Shown: one piece after another, positions 8,571 through 15,527 of the stretch | How positions within the stretch are numbered: position 1 is the stretch's first letter | Layout of the letters: each line of letters opens with the position of its first letter | Source: Chloroflexi bacterium TSY | Lineage (GTDB): Bacteria > Chloroflexota > Anaerolineae > Caldilineales > Caldilineaceae | DNA length: 18,537 nucleotides | Assembly (NCBI GenBank): GCA_019217005.1 | Contig: JAHBNG010000187.1 | Span: forward strand, 1 to 18,537 | Direction of reading: 5' to 3' | Translations under genes and position numbers: made by a program | The notes under the pieces: generated by a model | What the model was told of the DNA's origin: nothing | Database searches by the model: none | Seen by the model: only the letters and a program-made list of their open reading frames with translations

Positions 8571-10186
8571 TAATAAACAGACCAAGCACGCATTGAGCCG
8601 ATTGTCACAGGAATAACGTCACTGACGTCAACAGAGAAGCGATATACCTTTCGTGCTCGCTCTAAACGTCGGATTGGTTCAAAGAAAGTTAGCTTTACAT
8701 CCCAAGCATCACCACCAGGGCGAGCAATTGGGCTTGGCTCGACTTCTATCTGATCCAGCTCTAACCCTTCATTCACAGCTGAACTAAATACCTCTGTAGC
8801 CTGAAATGCATTGGTTGCGGCATAGTTGATGGCACGTTCCTCTGAACTTACCCCCAAATTACGTAACTCGTGATAGATTCGCTCCAAGAAATTGTAGACT
8901 CCGCCCCGTACTTGGTCTGCTTCATCACCGGAGGCGTCGCCGATAATCGCGTCAACCAAAGCTTCAGTCGACCAACTATACAAACCACGTAGCGAAGGGG
9001 CAAGCACCGGGACATTCTGACCAGATAATAACTCCATTTGACCAACAATAACGCCTGGTACAGATACCCGCTGGATCCCTTCATTTAGTTGTCCAGCAAG
9101 AAACTCACGGATCAGTTCATAGCCAACATGGGCAAAGGTGCCAACTGGGCGAATTGCGTAAATAGGAATACCGTCCAGATCGAGCGTCCAAACGACCTCT
9201 TTGGCCTGTTGTGGGTTTTCGTCGAGATGGGCCAGCCATGAGGCAGGATCGTCAGGATTACCATTCGCCATGGCCTGAGCAAATCCATCAATACGAATCT
9301 GCCGCACAAAATCATAGCCAATTGTACCCAGCGCATAAACAAAGCTAGGTGCTTGGAGTTCAGGTTGAGGGGCTGGTTCCACGCTTTCAACCTGATCGGG
9401 GATGACAGGTTCATCTTCTGGTTCAATCAATGACTCCACTGGCTCAATTTCAGAGTCATCGACGGATGCGGTTACGATTGAGGGCGAGACTTCATCTGCA
9501 GAAACTGGTTGATCCTCGATGTTCATTTCACGCATCTCGATAGCTGGCTCTACCATGTTGTCCGACACCGGAGAGCCATCGGTTATTGAGTTGGTAGCAT
9601 CCAACTCAGACTCTACATCAAGGGTTAAAGCTTGTTCATTACGCAAGATTTGTCTCCTTAAATTATTTGTTGGTTGTACAATTCGTTCAATGACCCCACT
9701 CTGCGACACATGTTGGGACCCAGTTGCAACAGTCTGGGGCTCAGACTGAGGTATTTCCTGTAAAAATGACAAAATCTTGTCAGTATGCTCTGCTGGATTG
9801 ATGTCATCAAACACTTGTAACACGTTGCCATCCGGCCCAACTAAGTAAGTAATTCGTTTGGCTTTATCCCGATCACAGGCGTCGTAGGCCTGACAGATTT
9901 TACGATTCAAATCCGACACCAACGGAAATGGAAAATTATACTTCTTAGCAAATGCGGCATTCTTGTCCACGCTATCCGTGCTAATACCCAATATTTGCAC
10001 ATTCTTTGCTTGAAATTGTTGGATTCTATCCCGGAATCCGGTGCCTTGGATGATTCAACCTGGGGTGTCAGCCTCTGGGTAAAACCAGAGGATAACAATT
10101 TTCCCCTGAAAGTCGCTAAGCTGAATATCGCGTCCGGTATGGTCTTTTGCTGAAAAATTGGGGGCAAGAGATCCTACATTTAACAT
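8552..10186 (-). CDS. BCP-type peroxiredoxin (in-frame UGA at the peroxidatic position, probable selenocysteine) fused to a PatG C-terminal-type domain
   Basis: The frame opens at ATG 10186 (MLNVGSLAPNFSAKDHTGRD) and continues to TGA at 8554, 544 residues if the UGA at codon 44 (10057-10055) is decoded. That UGA stands in FYPEADTPG-UGA-IIQGTGFRDR, where BCP/PrxQ peroxiredoxins have the peroxidatic Cys (TPGC). Residues 1-~144 complete the thioredoxin-fold peroxidase (GISTDS, FPLVSD, RITYLVGPDGNV). The usual resolving Cys five residues on is Thr; C98 and C104 are alternatives. Residues ~145-280 are an acidic linker. Residues 281-538 are a PatG-type domain (SFVYALGTIGYDF ... DAWDVKLTFFEP ... GSMRAWSVY). 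The last six residues (YSIVVF) come from an inserted IS. Peroxide reduction or thiol oxidation near the precursor peptides is inferred. If UGA is not decoded, a GTG at 10000 would give only the truncated fusion. Confidence 0.8.
10021..10057 (-). promoter_or_regulatory. UGA codon followed by SECIS-like hairpin
   Basis: The UGA is at 10057-10055. After 15 nt a perfect 6-bp stem GGATTC/GAATCC (10039-10034 with 10026-10021) closes a 7-nt loop CGGGATA whose second base is G. Published descriptions of bacterial SECIS elements call for an apical loop of 3-14 nt, a G among its first two bases, and a loop about 16-37 nt from UGA; here 21 nt separate them. A competing small hairpin (CCGG-ATT-CCGG) overlaps it. 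The peroxiredoxin motif GFRDRI itself constrains these bases, so the fit could be partly chance. Confidence 0.55.
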
Positions 10187-10292
10187 AATATATGCTCCGC
10201 AACGACGAAGTTGGAATAGTGGCTAACCTAATATAGATACGTTTTCAAATCGACAACTTTGAAGCCAAGTGTGGCGACAAATAGAACGATTT

Positions 10293-10484
10293 CTACATGG
10301 CAATTGCATCGTCATCGTCATAATCCTCTTCAAAATCATCCCAATCAAATTCATCCTCTTCAAAATCAACCACATACCAAGCTTCTTCATCCCAATCCAA
10401 AGCAAGAGGCGATATCTTAGCCTGAGGCATGATAAATTTACACTTCCGACTTTTGACTGGTGCAATTTGTTTGGGTAAACGCAT
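10293..10484 (-). CDS. RiPP precursor peptide with MRLPKQ leader and acidic, aromatic-rich core (63 aa)
   Basis: ATG 10484 starts MRLPKQIAPVKSRK, the same leader start as the two Cys-rich precursors. GCAGGGAA precedes it as a plausible ribosome-binding site. The second half is quite different from the others. From residue 30 to 60, 19 of 31 residues are Asp or Glu and 8 are Trp, Tyr or Phe, arranged as repeated acidic-aromatic blocks (WDEEAWYVVDFEEDEFDWDD). One Cys (residue 15) lies in the leader part. It stands 106 nt upstream of the peroxiredoxin fusion on the same strand, within the operon. What modification this core receives is unknown. A calcium- or metal-binding product, or a small acidic accessory protein, are alternatives. 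Confidence 0.7.
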   Translation of the reverse strand: MRLPKQIAPVKSRKCKFIMPQAKISPLALDWDEEAWYVVDFEEDEFDWDDFEEDYDDDDAIAM

Positions 10485-10523
10485 TTTAGTATTCCCTGCC
10501 TTAATTAGTTATCAAGATCTGTA

Positions 10524-10538
10524 AGTGTACGATACACT
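10524..10538. repeat. Short palindrome AGTGTA-CGA-TACACT
   Basis: A 6-bp perfect inverted repeat with a 3-nt centre lies between two precursor genes. It could be a small operator or an RNA hairpin. No T-run follows. Confidence 0.3.
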
Positions 10539-10582
10539 CAACAAGTATTTTAACCTCATACAATTGCTTCATCCTGCCGAGG

Positions 10583-10867
10583 CTAACCCTGACAAAGCTG
10601 AGCGCGCATTAATGGGTTAGTATTACAATCACAACAACCAGTAGATGCCAAGAGTTGCCTCACGCTAGCATAACAATTTGGATCATATACAATGCCACAA
10701 TTGACCGGAATTGTAGCCAACGCGGCTGCACAATTTGCCTTTTTCATCCAAGAACACCCGCTCGGATAATTATCCAACTGGGTGACATTGATCTCTAAGT
10801 GGTCCAGAATGGATGCAATCACAGCAATCTGCTTTTGCAACAAAGAGCAAGATTTCCATGCCACCAC
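10583..10867 (-). pseudogene. Cys-rich RiPP precursor core that has lost its leader (decayed copy)
   Basis: The last 60 residues are a clear paralogue of the two intact precursors: YPSGCSWMKKANC ... VNC ... PNC ... STGCCDC ... QLC, giving the same eight-cysteine order and a TAG stop at 10583. The MRLPKQ leader is missing. The frame upstream of the core is made of out-of-frame sequence from the tail of yet another copy. The only starts are GTGs near 10867 without a ribosome-binding site. It is probably not translated normally, unless the new N-terminus is used. The preserved core, with no stops and all cysteines, suggests that the leader loss is recent. Confidence 0.65.
10770..10859 (-). pseudogene. 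Remnant C-terminus of a further Cys-rich precursor copy
   Basis: In a different frame from the core downstream, the sequence reads VAKADCCDCIHSGPLRDQC and ends at TAA (10772-10770). It closely matches VAKAGCCDCIHQPHIRELC at the end of the intact precursor at 11251-11505. Upstream of it, in yet another frame, TVVAWKSCSL matches that precursor's TVVGPACTGAL. This is a tail-only relic, showing that the array once held at least one more copy. Confidence 0.65.
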
Positions 10868-10913
10868 TGTAGAAGGTTGGGTTGATAGCGAGATTGTTAT
10901 TGAATGCTTCGAT

Positions 10914-10948
10914 CTTTCGAAGTAAAAGTAATCCTAAAATCGACTAAA
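10914..10948 (-). repeat. Third copy of the conserved precursor upstream segment
   Basis: The segment matches 31 of 35 bases of the region directly in front of the intact precursor genes. Here it is followed by unrelated bases instead of a ribosome-binding site and MRLPKQ start, marking where a leader was deleted. Confidence 0.6.
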
Positions 10949-11250
10949 ATAATCCAAGTTGAAATAGATGTAATGGCGGAGGAGGACACCAAAAAAGCAG
11001 ACTTATCCTAATTTTAGGCCCTCCTTCGTTTTCTAGGATTGGGTTTCCAACTACCAATTTTGATACCCTCTCCAAGCTTTTTAGACAATCTCGTTTACTG
11101 ACCCAGACGTAGAAAACTAAACCAAATTTCTTACCCCATAGATCATCGTCGAAAGTTTAGAATGCCCTGACTGGGTAAGTAGAAAGCCAAAGAGGAGTTG
11201 ATTACAACTGAATTTAAGGCAACTTTTTTGCCACATAAGGAACCTGATTA
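10949..11250. other. Intergenic stretch between precursor copies
   Basis: No gene is seen. There are weak inverted pairings only: GGAGG (about 10980) with CCTCC (about 11025), and TTTACTGACCCAG (about 11094) with CTGGGTAAG (about 11170). It may hold remains of additional precursor copies too eroded to read. Confidence 0.35.
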
Positions 11251-11505
11251 TCAGACTTGTTTGCACAATTCTCTAATGTGAGGTTGATGAATACAATCAC
11301 AGCAACCTGCCTTTGCTACGGCTGTTAATGCGCCCGTACAAGCTGGACCCACAACCGTACAAGAGGCAACCGCTGCAGCTACTGCTGCATAACAAGCTCC
11401 TTCCTTCCACCATGGACAACCGCTTGGCAAGATGCCAGCTTGTACAGAATTACTATGAAGTCCATTACTTTTCATAACTGGATTCATCTGTTTTGGAAGT
11501 CTCAT
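11251..11505 (-). CDS. RiPP precursor peptide, MRLPKQ leader and eight-cysteine core (84 aa)
   Basis: ATG 11505 is chosen because MRLPKQMNPVMK aligns with the other leaders and GAAAGGA sits about 6 nt upstream; an in-frame extension to 11595 is not supported. Residues 1-~26 are leader, with LPKQxxPV resembling the start of cyanobactin precursors (PatE LPQQGQPV). The core begins around PSGC (C30), continues PWWKEGAC, passes through a small, Ala/Val-rich stretch, and ends AGCCDCIHQPHIRELCKQV. Cys are at 30, 38, 49, 56, 68, 69, 71 and 81. The stop is TGA. Eight cysteines suggest disulfides, thioethers or metal binding. The hydrophobic helix-like middle is bacteriocin-like, which is an inference. 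Its sister gene at 11647-11883 shares the Cys pattern and the upstream segment. Confidence 0.8.
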   Translation of the reverse strand: MRLPKQMNPVMKSNGLHSNSVQAGILPSGCPWWKEGACYAAVAAAVASCTVVGPACTGALTAVAKAGCCDCIHQPHIRELCKQV

Positions 11506-11548
11506 AATATTTCCTTTCAATGTAAAAGTGACACTAATATCGATCAAA
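11506..11548 (-). repeat. Conserved 43-bp upstream segment of precursor genes, copy 1
   Basis: Reading on the minus strand it ends GAAAGGAAATATT directly before the ATG (ribosome-binding site included). It matches the segment at 11884-11926 in 39 of 43 bases. It reflects duplication of the precursor unit and may also hold shared regulatory signals. Confidence 0.65.
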
Positions 11549-11560
11549 TTGATTCCCAAA

Positions 11561-11594
11561 GGATAACCTTTTATTACAAAGGAATGACTTACCA
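11561..11594. repeat. Left arm of an imperfect inverted repeat flanking a precursor gene
   Basis: GGATAACCTT...GACTTACCA here reappears in reverse orientation at 11930-11966. The two arms bracket the precursor at 11647-11883. Relative to the conserved 43-bp upstream segments, the block has opposite orientation in front of the two sister genes. Confidence 0.5.
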
Positions 11595-11646
11595 AGATTT
11601 ATTCAAATGAACTAAATTTACCTGCGAGATTCTGCACCATATATTT

Positions 11647-11883
11647 TCAGCAATATGGTCTTACCGCACTGGGTAAACAATCACAACACCCATGATTTGC
11701 AAGGGTATTGATAACCGCTAAACATGGACCAGTTGGTCCTGCCATACAGGCTGCCATTCCTGCAGCCATACAACCTATTCGTTTTTTCCAAGAGCACCCG
11801 CTAGGCATAATTCCCTGTTGCATCAAGCTACGATTAAGCCCATTAGCCTTCGTAACGGGAGTCATTTGTTTTGGAAGTCTCAT
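11647..11883 (-). CDS. RiPP precursor peptide, MRLPKQ leader and eight-cysteine core (78 aa)
   Basis: ATG 11883 with GAAAGGA about 6 nt upstream gives MRLPKQMTPVTKANGLNRSL, aligned with the leaders of the other precursors. Then comes QQGIMPSGCSWKK, a run rich in Met, Ala and Gly, and ANHGCCDC ending RPYC. Cys are at 30, 38, 46, 54, 66, 67, 69 and 78, the same order as in the copy at 11251-11505 (PSGCxW ... GCCDC ... C). The stop is TGA. It is the first precursor downstream of the PatG-type protease; without the IS that now separates them, the gap would be about 115 nt. PSGC is the likely border between leader and core because the sequence on its N-terminal side varies more, but the cleavage site is not shown by the DNA. 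Confidence 0.8.
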   Translation of the reverse strand: MRLPKQMTPVTKANGLNRSLMQQGIMPSGCSWKKRIGCMAAGMAACMAGPTGPCLAVINTLANHGCCDCLPSAVRPYC

Positions 11884-11926
11884 AATATTTCCTTTCAAAG
11901 TAAAAGTAATACTAAAATCGATCAAA
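11884..11926 (-). repeat. Conserved 43-bp upstream segment of precursor genes, copy 2
   Basis: This is the counterpart of 11506-11548 (39/43 identical), ending in the ribosome-binding site and ATG spacer. Beyond 11926 the two upstream regions diverge because the adjoining block is inverted. Confidence 0.65.
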
Positions 11927-11929
11927 GTC

Positions 11930-11966
11930 TGGTAAGTCGAATGAACTTTACAAAAGAAGGTTATCC
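11930..11966. repeat. Right arm of the imperfect inverted repeat
   Basis: TGGTAAGTC...AAGGTTATCC is the inverted partner of 11561-11594 (outer 10 bp and inner 9 bp exact, middle looser). Its end abuts the target duplication of the second IS. Confidence 0.5.
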
Positions 11967-11970
11967 TTTA

Positions 11971-13465
11971 CTTTACTTTCTGGTAAAAGAAAAGAGATGA
12001 GGTGAGAAATGTGACAAAAAGCGGTTAGCGTTTCATCCTAAAGGTAGAGAAACCAAAAAGGAGGAAGGAATGCTAACCACGCCAGAAATAACTATAGCAG
12101 TACTGATGAATGTATTGCAAGTAACGCCGGTGGGAACAAACGTAAATGTAATGCGTCTGATGTGGGCGATGATGAATGGGTCGTTTCTGAAAAGTCGAGG
12201 AGCAATCCATAGTGGATTGAGTGAAAGCGGGTTTGAAGATGAGGAGCTCCGGCGAAGCTGGTGGAGCTCGATATGGATCATGGGATATTGCAAGCCTGCT
12301 CTCATCGTGGCAAGAAGAAGTGGAGTGGAAAGGGAATGGGAGGCAAAAAAGTTAGAAGGATACCGAGTGAAAAGCATAGATATCACAGGGTTCTGGCGAC
12401 CGAAGCTGCAAGGGAAAGTGAACCGACTCTATAACTCAACGGCTCGTCGGGCATTGCCCGCTCATCTTTGGAGTGATGATAAGCTCGGGGGAGATAGGCG
12501 GGAAACGAGTGCCACTGCTCAAGGCAATCATGAGATGCGAGGTAGGCACAAAGGAAAGTGAGTTTCGGAAAAAGCTGCTGAAAGAGACGAAGAAATCACT
12601 GGAGTCAGACGAAGTGGCGGTGGTCGATGCCGGGTTTACAATCAGAGAAATGCTAGAAAGCGACGTCGACCGATTTGTCCTTCGGGAAGCGATTAACTGC
12701 ACAGCGCGCCGCAATGAGTTACCCGAACGTAAGGAAAAAGGCAGACCACCCGAATATGGTGATATTGTGCGTCCGCTCTCTCGATGCTATAGGGGAAAGC
12801 GACTCGAGGCCACAACTCCAGACTCGTTTGGTCAATTTGTCTATAGTGGTCGCCTGATTCGCTATCAAGCATGGCACAATCTCGTCCCCAGGACAACCAA
12901 GGTGGATACAGCCAACCGCACCTATTCGATTTACGTCTTTCAGGATCCTGCTTATCACACACCTTTGGTTCTGGCGACCGTCATGGCTTTACAAGCTGAA
13001 ACCATTTATCTTTTCTCTGGAGCGCTGGCCTGTTGAACATCCCCCCTTGGCTTCCAAGCAGATGATTGGCTTACATCGTCAATTTGTTCATGCCGATGAG
13101 GCTTGCTTCCGCTTACCTGAACTGGGGCTGCTTGCTGGCAATCTTCTTTCCCATTTAGCCGCTTCTCTTCCTCCCATACCGACTGGCTACTGGGATCGAG
13201 AGCCTCGCCACTCCCGGCAGGCTGCGCCGCGTTCTCTCGAGTGCTCTTTTTCCAACTCCCGACCAACTCGACCCTGACTTTCGGAAAAAGGCCTCGGTTT
13301 CACACCATTTACCTAAAGGCGTTCTCGCTCATCGCCGCCTCAATGCCGCTGCTTAAACTAGCCGAGCACTATTTTTACATTTTATCCCGTTTTTTCAGGG
13401 TGGATTCTTTTTTCCGCCCCTTTCGGTTTGCCCTTTGTCACTCAAGCCTTTACCAGAAAGTAAAG
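11971..13465 (+). mobile_element. Insertion sequence, 1495 bp, with 17-bp terminal inverted repeats and 5-bp target duplication
   Basis: CTTTACTTTCTGGTAAA (11971-11987) is the exact reverse complement of 13449-13465. GTGACAAA just inside is also shared by both ends. CTTTA flanks it on both sides (11966-11970, 13466-13470). The element carries one transposase gene in the same direction and lies between the protease gene and the first precursor. Confidence 0.85.
12070..13356 (+). pseudogene. DDE-type transposase of the second IS, frameshifted
   Basis: The first frame (12070 to about 12460) ends in KSIDITGFWRPKLQGKVNR, with the probable first catalytic Asp. The second (about 12465-13015) holds GEIGGKRVPLLKAIMR, EVAVVDAGF (probable second Asp) and a long basic region. 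The third resumes at [15 protein letters not shown] (probable catalytic Glu) and, after another indel near 13210, reaches a TAA at 13354-13356. The RWP-(V/I)-E motif places it with IS4-like enzymes; I cannot name the family. At least three indels mean no active product as read. Confidence 0.7.
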
Positions 13466-13498
13466 CTTTAGGCAAACTGATTTTTACCAAGCGTCAGC

Positions 13499-15475
13499 TT
13501 AATAAACAGACCAAGCGCGTACTGAACCACTGGTAACCGGTATAACATCACTGACATCAATCGTGAACCGGTACACTTTTCGGGCACGCTCCAGGCGTTG
13601 GGTTGGCTCAAAGAAGGTCAATTTTACGTCCCACGCATCAGCATCGGGGCGGGCAACGGGGCTTGGCTCGACGTCAATCTGATCCAACTCCAATCCTTCA
13701 CTGACTGCTGCACCAAATATTTCTGTCGCTTGGAAAGCATTGGTGGCCGCAAAATTGATGGCCCGTTCTTCTGAACTAACCCCCAAATTGCGTAATTCGT
13801 AATAAATACGCTCCAGGAAGTTGTAGACACCTGCACGGGTTTGGTCGGCTTCATCACCAGATTGGTCACCCACAACGACCTCAACTAAAGCCTCAGTCGA
13901 CCAACTAGATAAGCCACGCAGTATTGGCACAACAACCGGAACGCTTTGTCCTGACAGTAGCTCAGTCTGGCCAAAAATCATGCCCGCAATCGAAACGCGT
14001 TGTACACCATCATTCAGTTGCGCAGCTAGGAACTCGCGTAAGCGCTCATAGCCCAAATTGGCATACGCCCCTGCTGGACGCAGGGCATAAATCGGCATCT
14101 CATCCAGGTTCAGTGTCCAAATAATCTCTTCGGCATCTTGTGGATTTTCGTCAAGATGGGCTAGCCACTGTGTTGGGTCATCAGGGTTTCCCCCACCAAG
14201 GGATTGTACAAATGCATCACGCCGTGTGTTCTGGGCAAAGTCATACCCAATCATTCCCAAAGCATAAACGAGGCTTGGTGCATTACTCTCGGTATCACCA
14301 CTGGCTTTGGCCCCGCCACATGCTCCACAACCACACCCTGAGGGGTGAATGGCACCTTGAGTTGTTGAAATTTTCTGTGTTGGCAAAAATGGATACCCTA
14401 GATTAATTGAAGTTGTGTCAAGATTAACCAAGGCATTTGCATTTGCTGGGGATGGGTCCTCATACATGGCGGGCTTAAGTTGACCTTCCTGTGTAGTTTG
14501 GTTCGTTATCATTTCTTTTCCTTTTATAATGTTTAGGGCACTCGTTACATTCAGGGTGCCGACCAAATAACGACGACAGTCTAAAGCTGCATGTGGCTGG
14601 CAGGCGTTGGCACTAGAAAGCAGAGCAGTCCGCACCTCAGACGCACTGGGCTTGAGCCCTTGCTGCTGCTGCACACTCAATAACAAGCCTGCGATACCAG
14701 AAACAATGGGGGTAGCGAAACTAGTGCCTGTTCTGGTCGTGGTTCCCCCACCAGGCCTCGCCCCTAAAATATCCTGCCCTAAGGCCAAAATACCTTGGGT
14801 TTGATATGCTTTCCCCCAGTTACTAAAATCCAGTGGTTTTCCTTGAGCACTCATTGCCCCAACAGCCAGAGTAGAGGGAATAGAGGCCGGAACTTGAAGA
14901 CATTGACACCCATCGTTACCCACCGAGGCAATCAATAACACATTGTTTTTTTTGCATTTTTGAATTGCATTAACCAATAGGGGATGCGGTTGGCTGGAAG
15001 ACGTTAATTCACCACCACTAATATTGATGACATGAGCGCCTTTATCCACTGCCTGAATAATTGCCCGGGCTAAATCGAGCTGTGAACAGGGGAGGGGTAT
15101 ACCATTGGCGTCTTCTGCAAAGATGGGTACAATCAAGCCGCGACAAGAAGGAGCAATACCTCTCACAGCGCTACCATGCTGCCCGAAAATAACGCTTGCC
15201 ACATGTGTACCATGGGCAGAAGCCTGACCGACCGCCGATTTCGAAGTGATCCATGTATTGAGCGTGATAATATTTGCCCCGGAGAAACAAGGGTGTGTCA
15301 AGTCAACTGGGCCATCTAAGATGGCTATCGTAATATCAGGATTGCCCTTCGTGTGAGTCCAAAGCTCGTTTAGCCCCTCCAGTGGCATGGCAGAATTATT
15401 AGCACTTGGCCTCTGCTTGGAGTACGAAACATCACGAATCCGTTTGACGTCGCCATGATCAGCTATACGCTTCAT
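13499..15475 (-). CDS. Cyanobactin-type maturation protease: subtilisin domain plus PatG C-terminal-type domain (658 aa)
   Basis: ATG 15475 has GCGAGGAA about 9 nt upstream. Residues ~45-320 are a subtilisin (S8) with catalytic Asp54 (AILDGPVD), His88 (AHGTHVAS), oxyanion Asn187 (SVGNDG) and Ser252 (TGTSFATP). Residues ~322-400 are a linker ending in a Cys cluster (PSGCGCGACGG, C381, C383, C386). Residues 401-658 are the domain shared with cyanobactin proteases (SLVYALGMIGYDF ... WDVKLTFFEP ... ARKVYRFTIDVSD ... VRAWSVY). There is no signal peptide and no obvious prodomain, so it probably acts in the cytoplasm, trimming the leader or follower from the precursors encoded downstream. Whether it also cyclises, as PatG does, cannot be told. 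It is the first gene of the RiPP locus after the regulator. No frameshifts. Confidence 0.9.
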   Translation of the reverse strand: MKRIADHGDVKRIRDVSYSKQRPSANNSAMPLEGLNELWTHTKGNPDITIAILDGPVDLTHPCFSGANIITLNTWITSKSAVGQASAHGTHVASVIFGQHGSAVRGIAPSCRGLIVPIFAEDANGIPLPCSQLDLARAIIQAVDKGAHVINISGGELTSSSQPHPLLVNAIQKCKKNNVLLIASVGNDGCQCLQVPASIPSTLAVGAMSAQGKPLDFSNWGKAYQTQGILALGQDILGARPGGGTTTRTGTSFATPIVSGIAGLLLSVQQQQGLKPSASEVRTALLSSANACQPHAALDCRRYLVGTLNVTSALNIIKGKEMITNQTTQEGQLKPAMYEDPSPANANALVNLDTTSINLGYPFLPTQKISTTQGAIHPSGCGCGACGGAKASGDTESNAPSLVYALGMIGYDFAQNTRRDAFVQSLGGGNPDDPTQWLAHLDENPQDAEEIIWTLNLDEMPIYALRPAGAYANLGYERLREFLAAQLNDGVQRVSIAGMIFGQTELLSGQSVPVVVPILRGLSSWSTEALVEVVVGDQSGDEADQTRAGVYNFLERIYYELRNLGVSSEERAINFAATNAFQATEIFGAAVSEGLELDQIDVEPSPVARPDADAWDVKLTFFEPTQRLERARKVYRFTIDVSDVIPVTSGSVRAWSVY

Positions 15476-15527
15476 CCATATTTCCTCGCCATTTTTCGAA
15501 ACAAAAATTCACACCAAGTGGATACAC

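Noticed and set aside
10055..10057. UGA reassigned to another amino acid (alternative genetic code)
   Set aside because: Two precursor genes (stops at 11647 and 11251) end with TGA at the expected place, and tryptophan is encoded by TGG throughout.
9907..10167. Separate small open frame covering the start of the peroxiredoxin region
   Set aside because: It is an out-of-frame shadow. The peroxiredoxin frame through the UGA shows family motifs (GSLAPNFSAKD, LSDFQGK, FYPEADTPG) and the shadow shows none.
12033..12386. Minus-strand frame inside the second IS
   Set aside because: It is the antisense shadow of the transposase N-terminal region.
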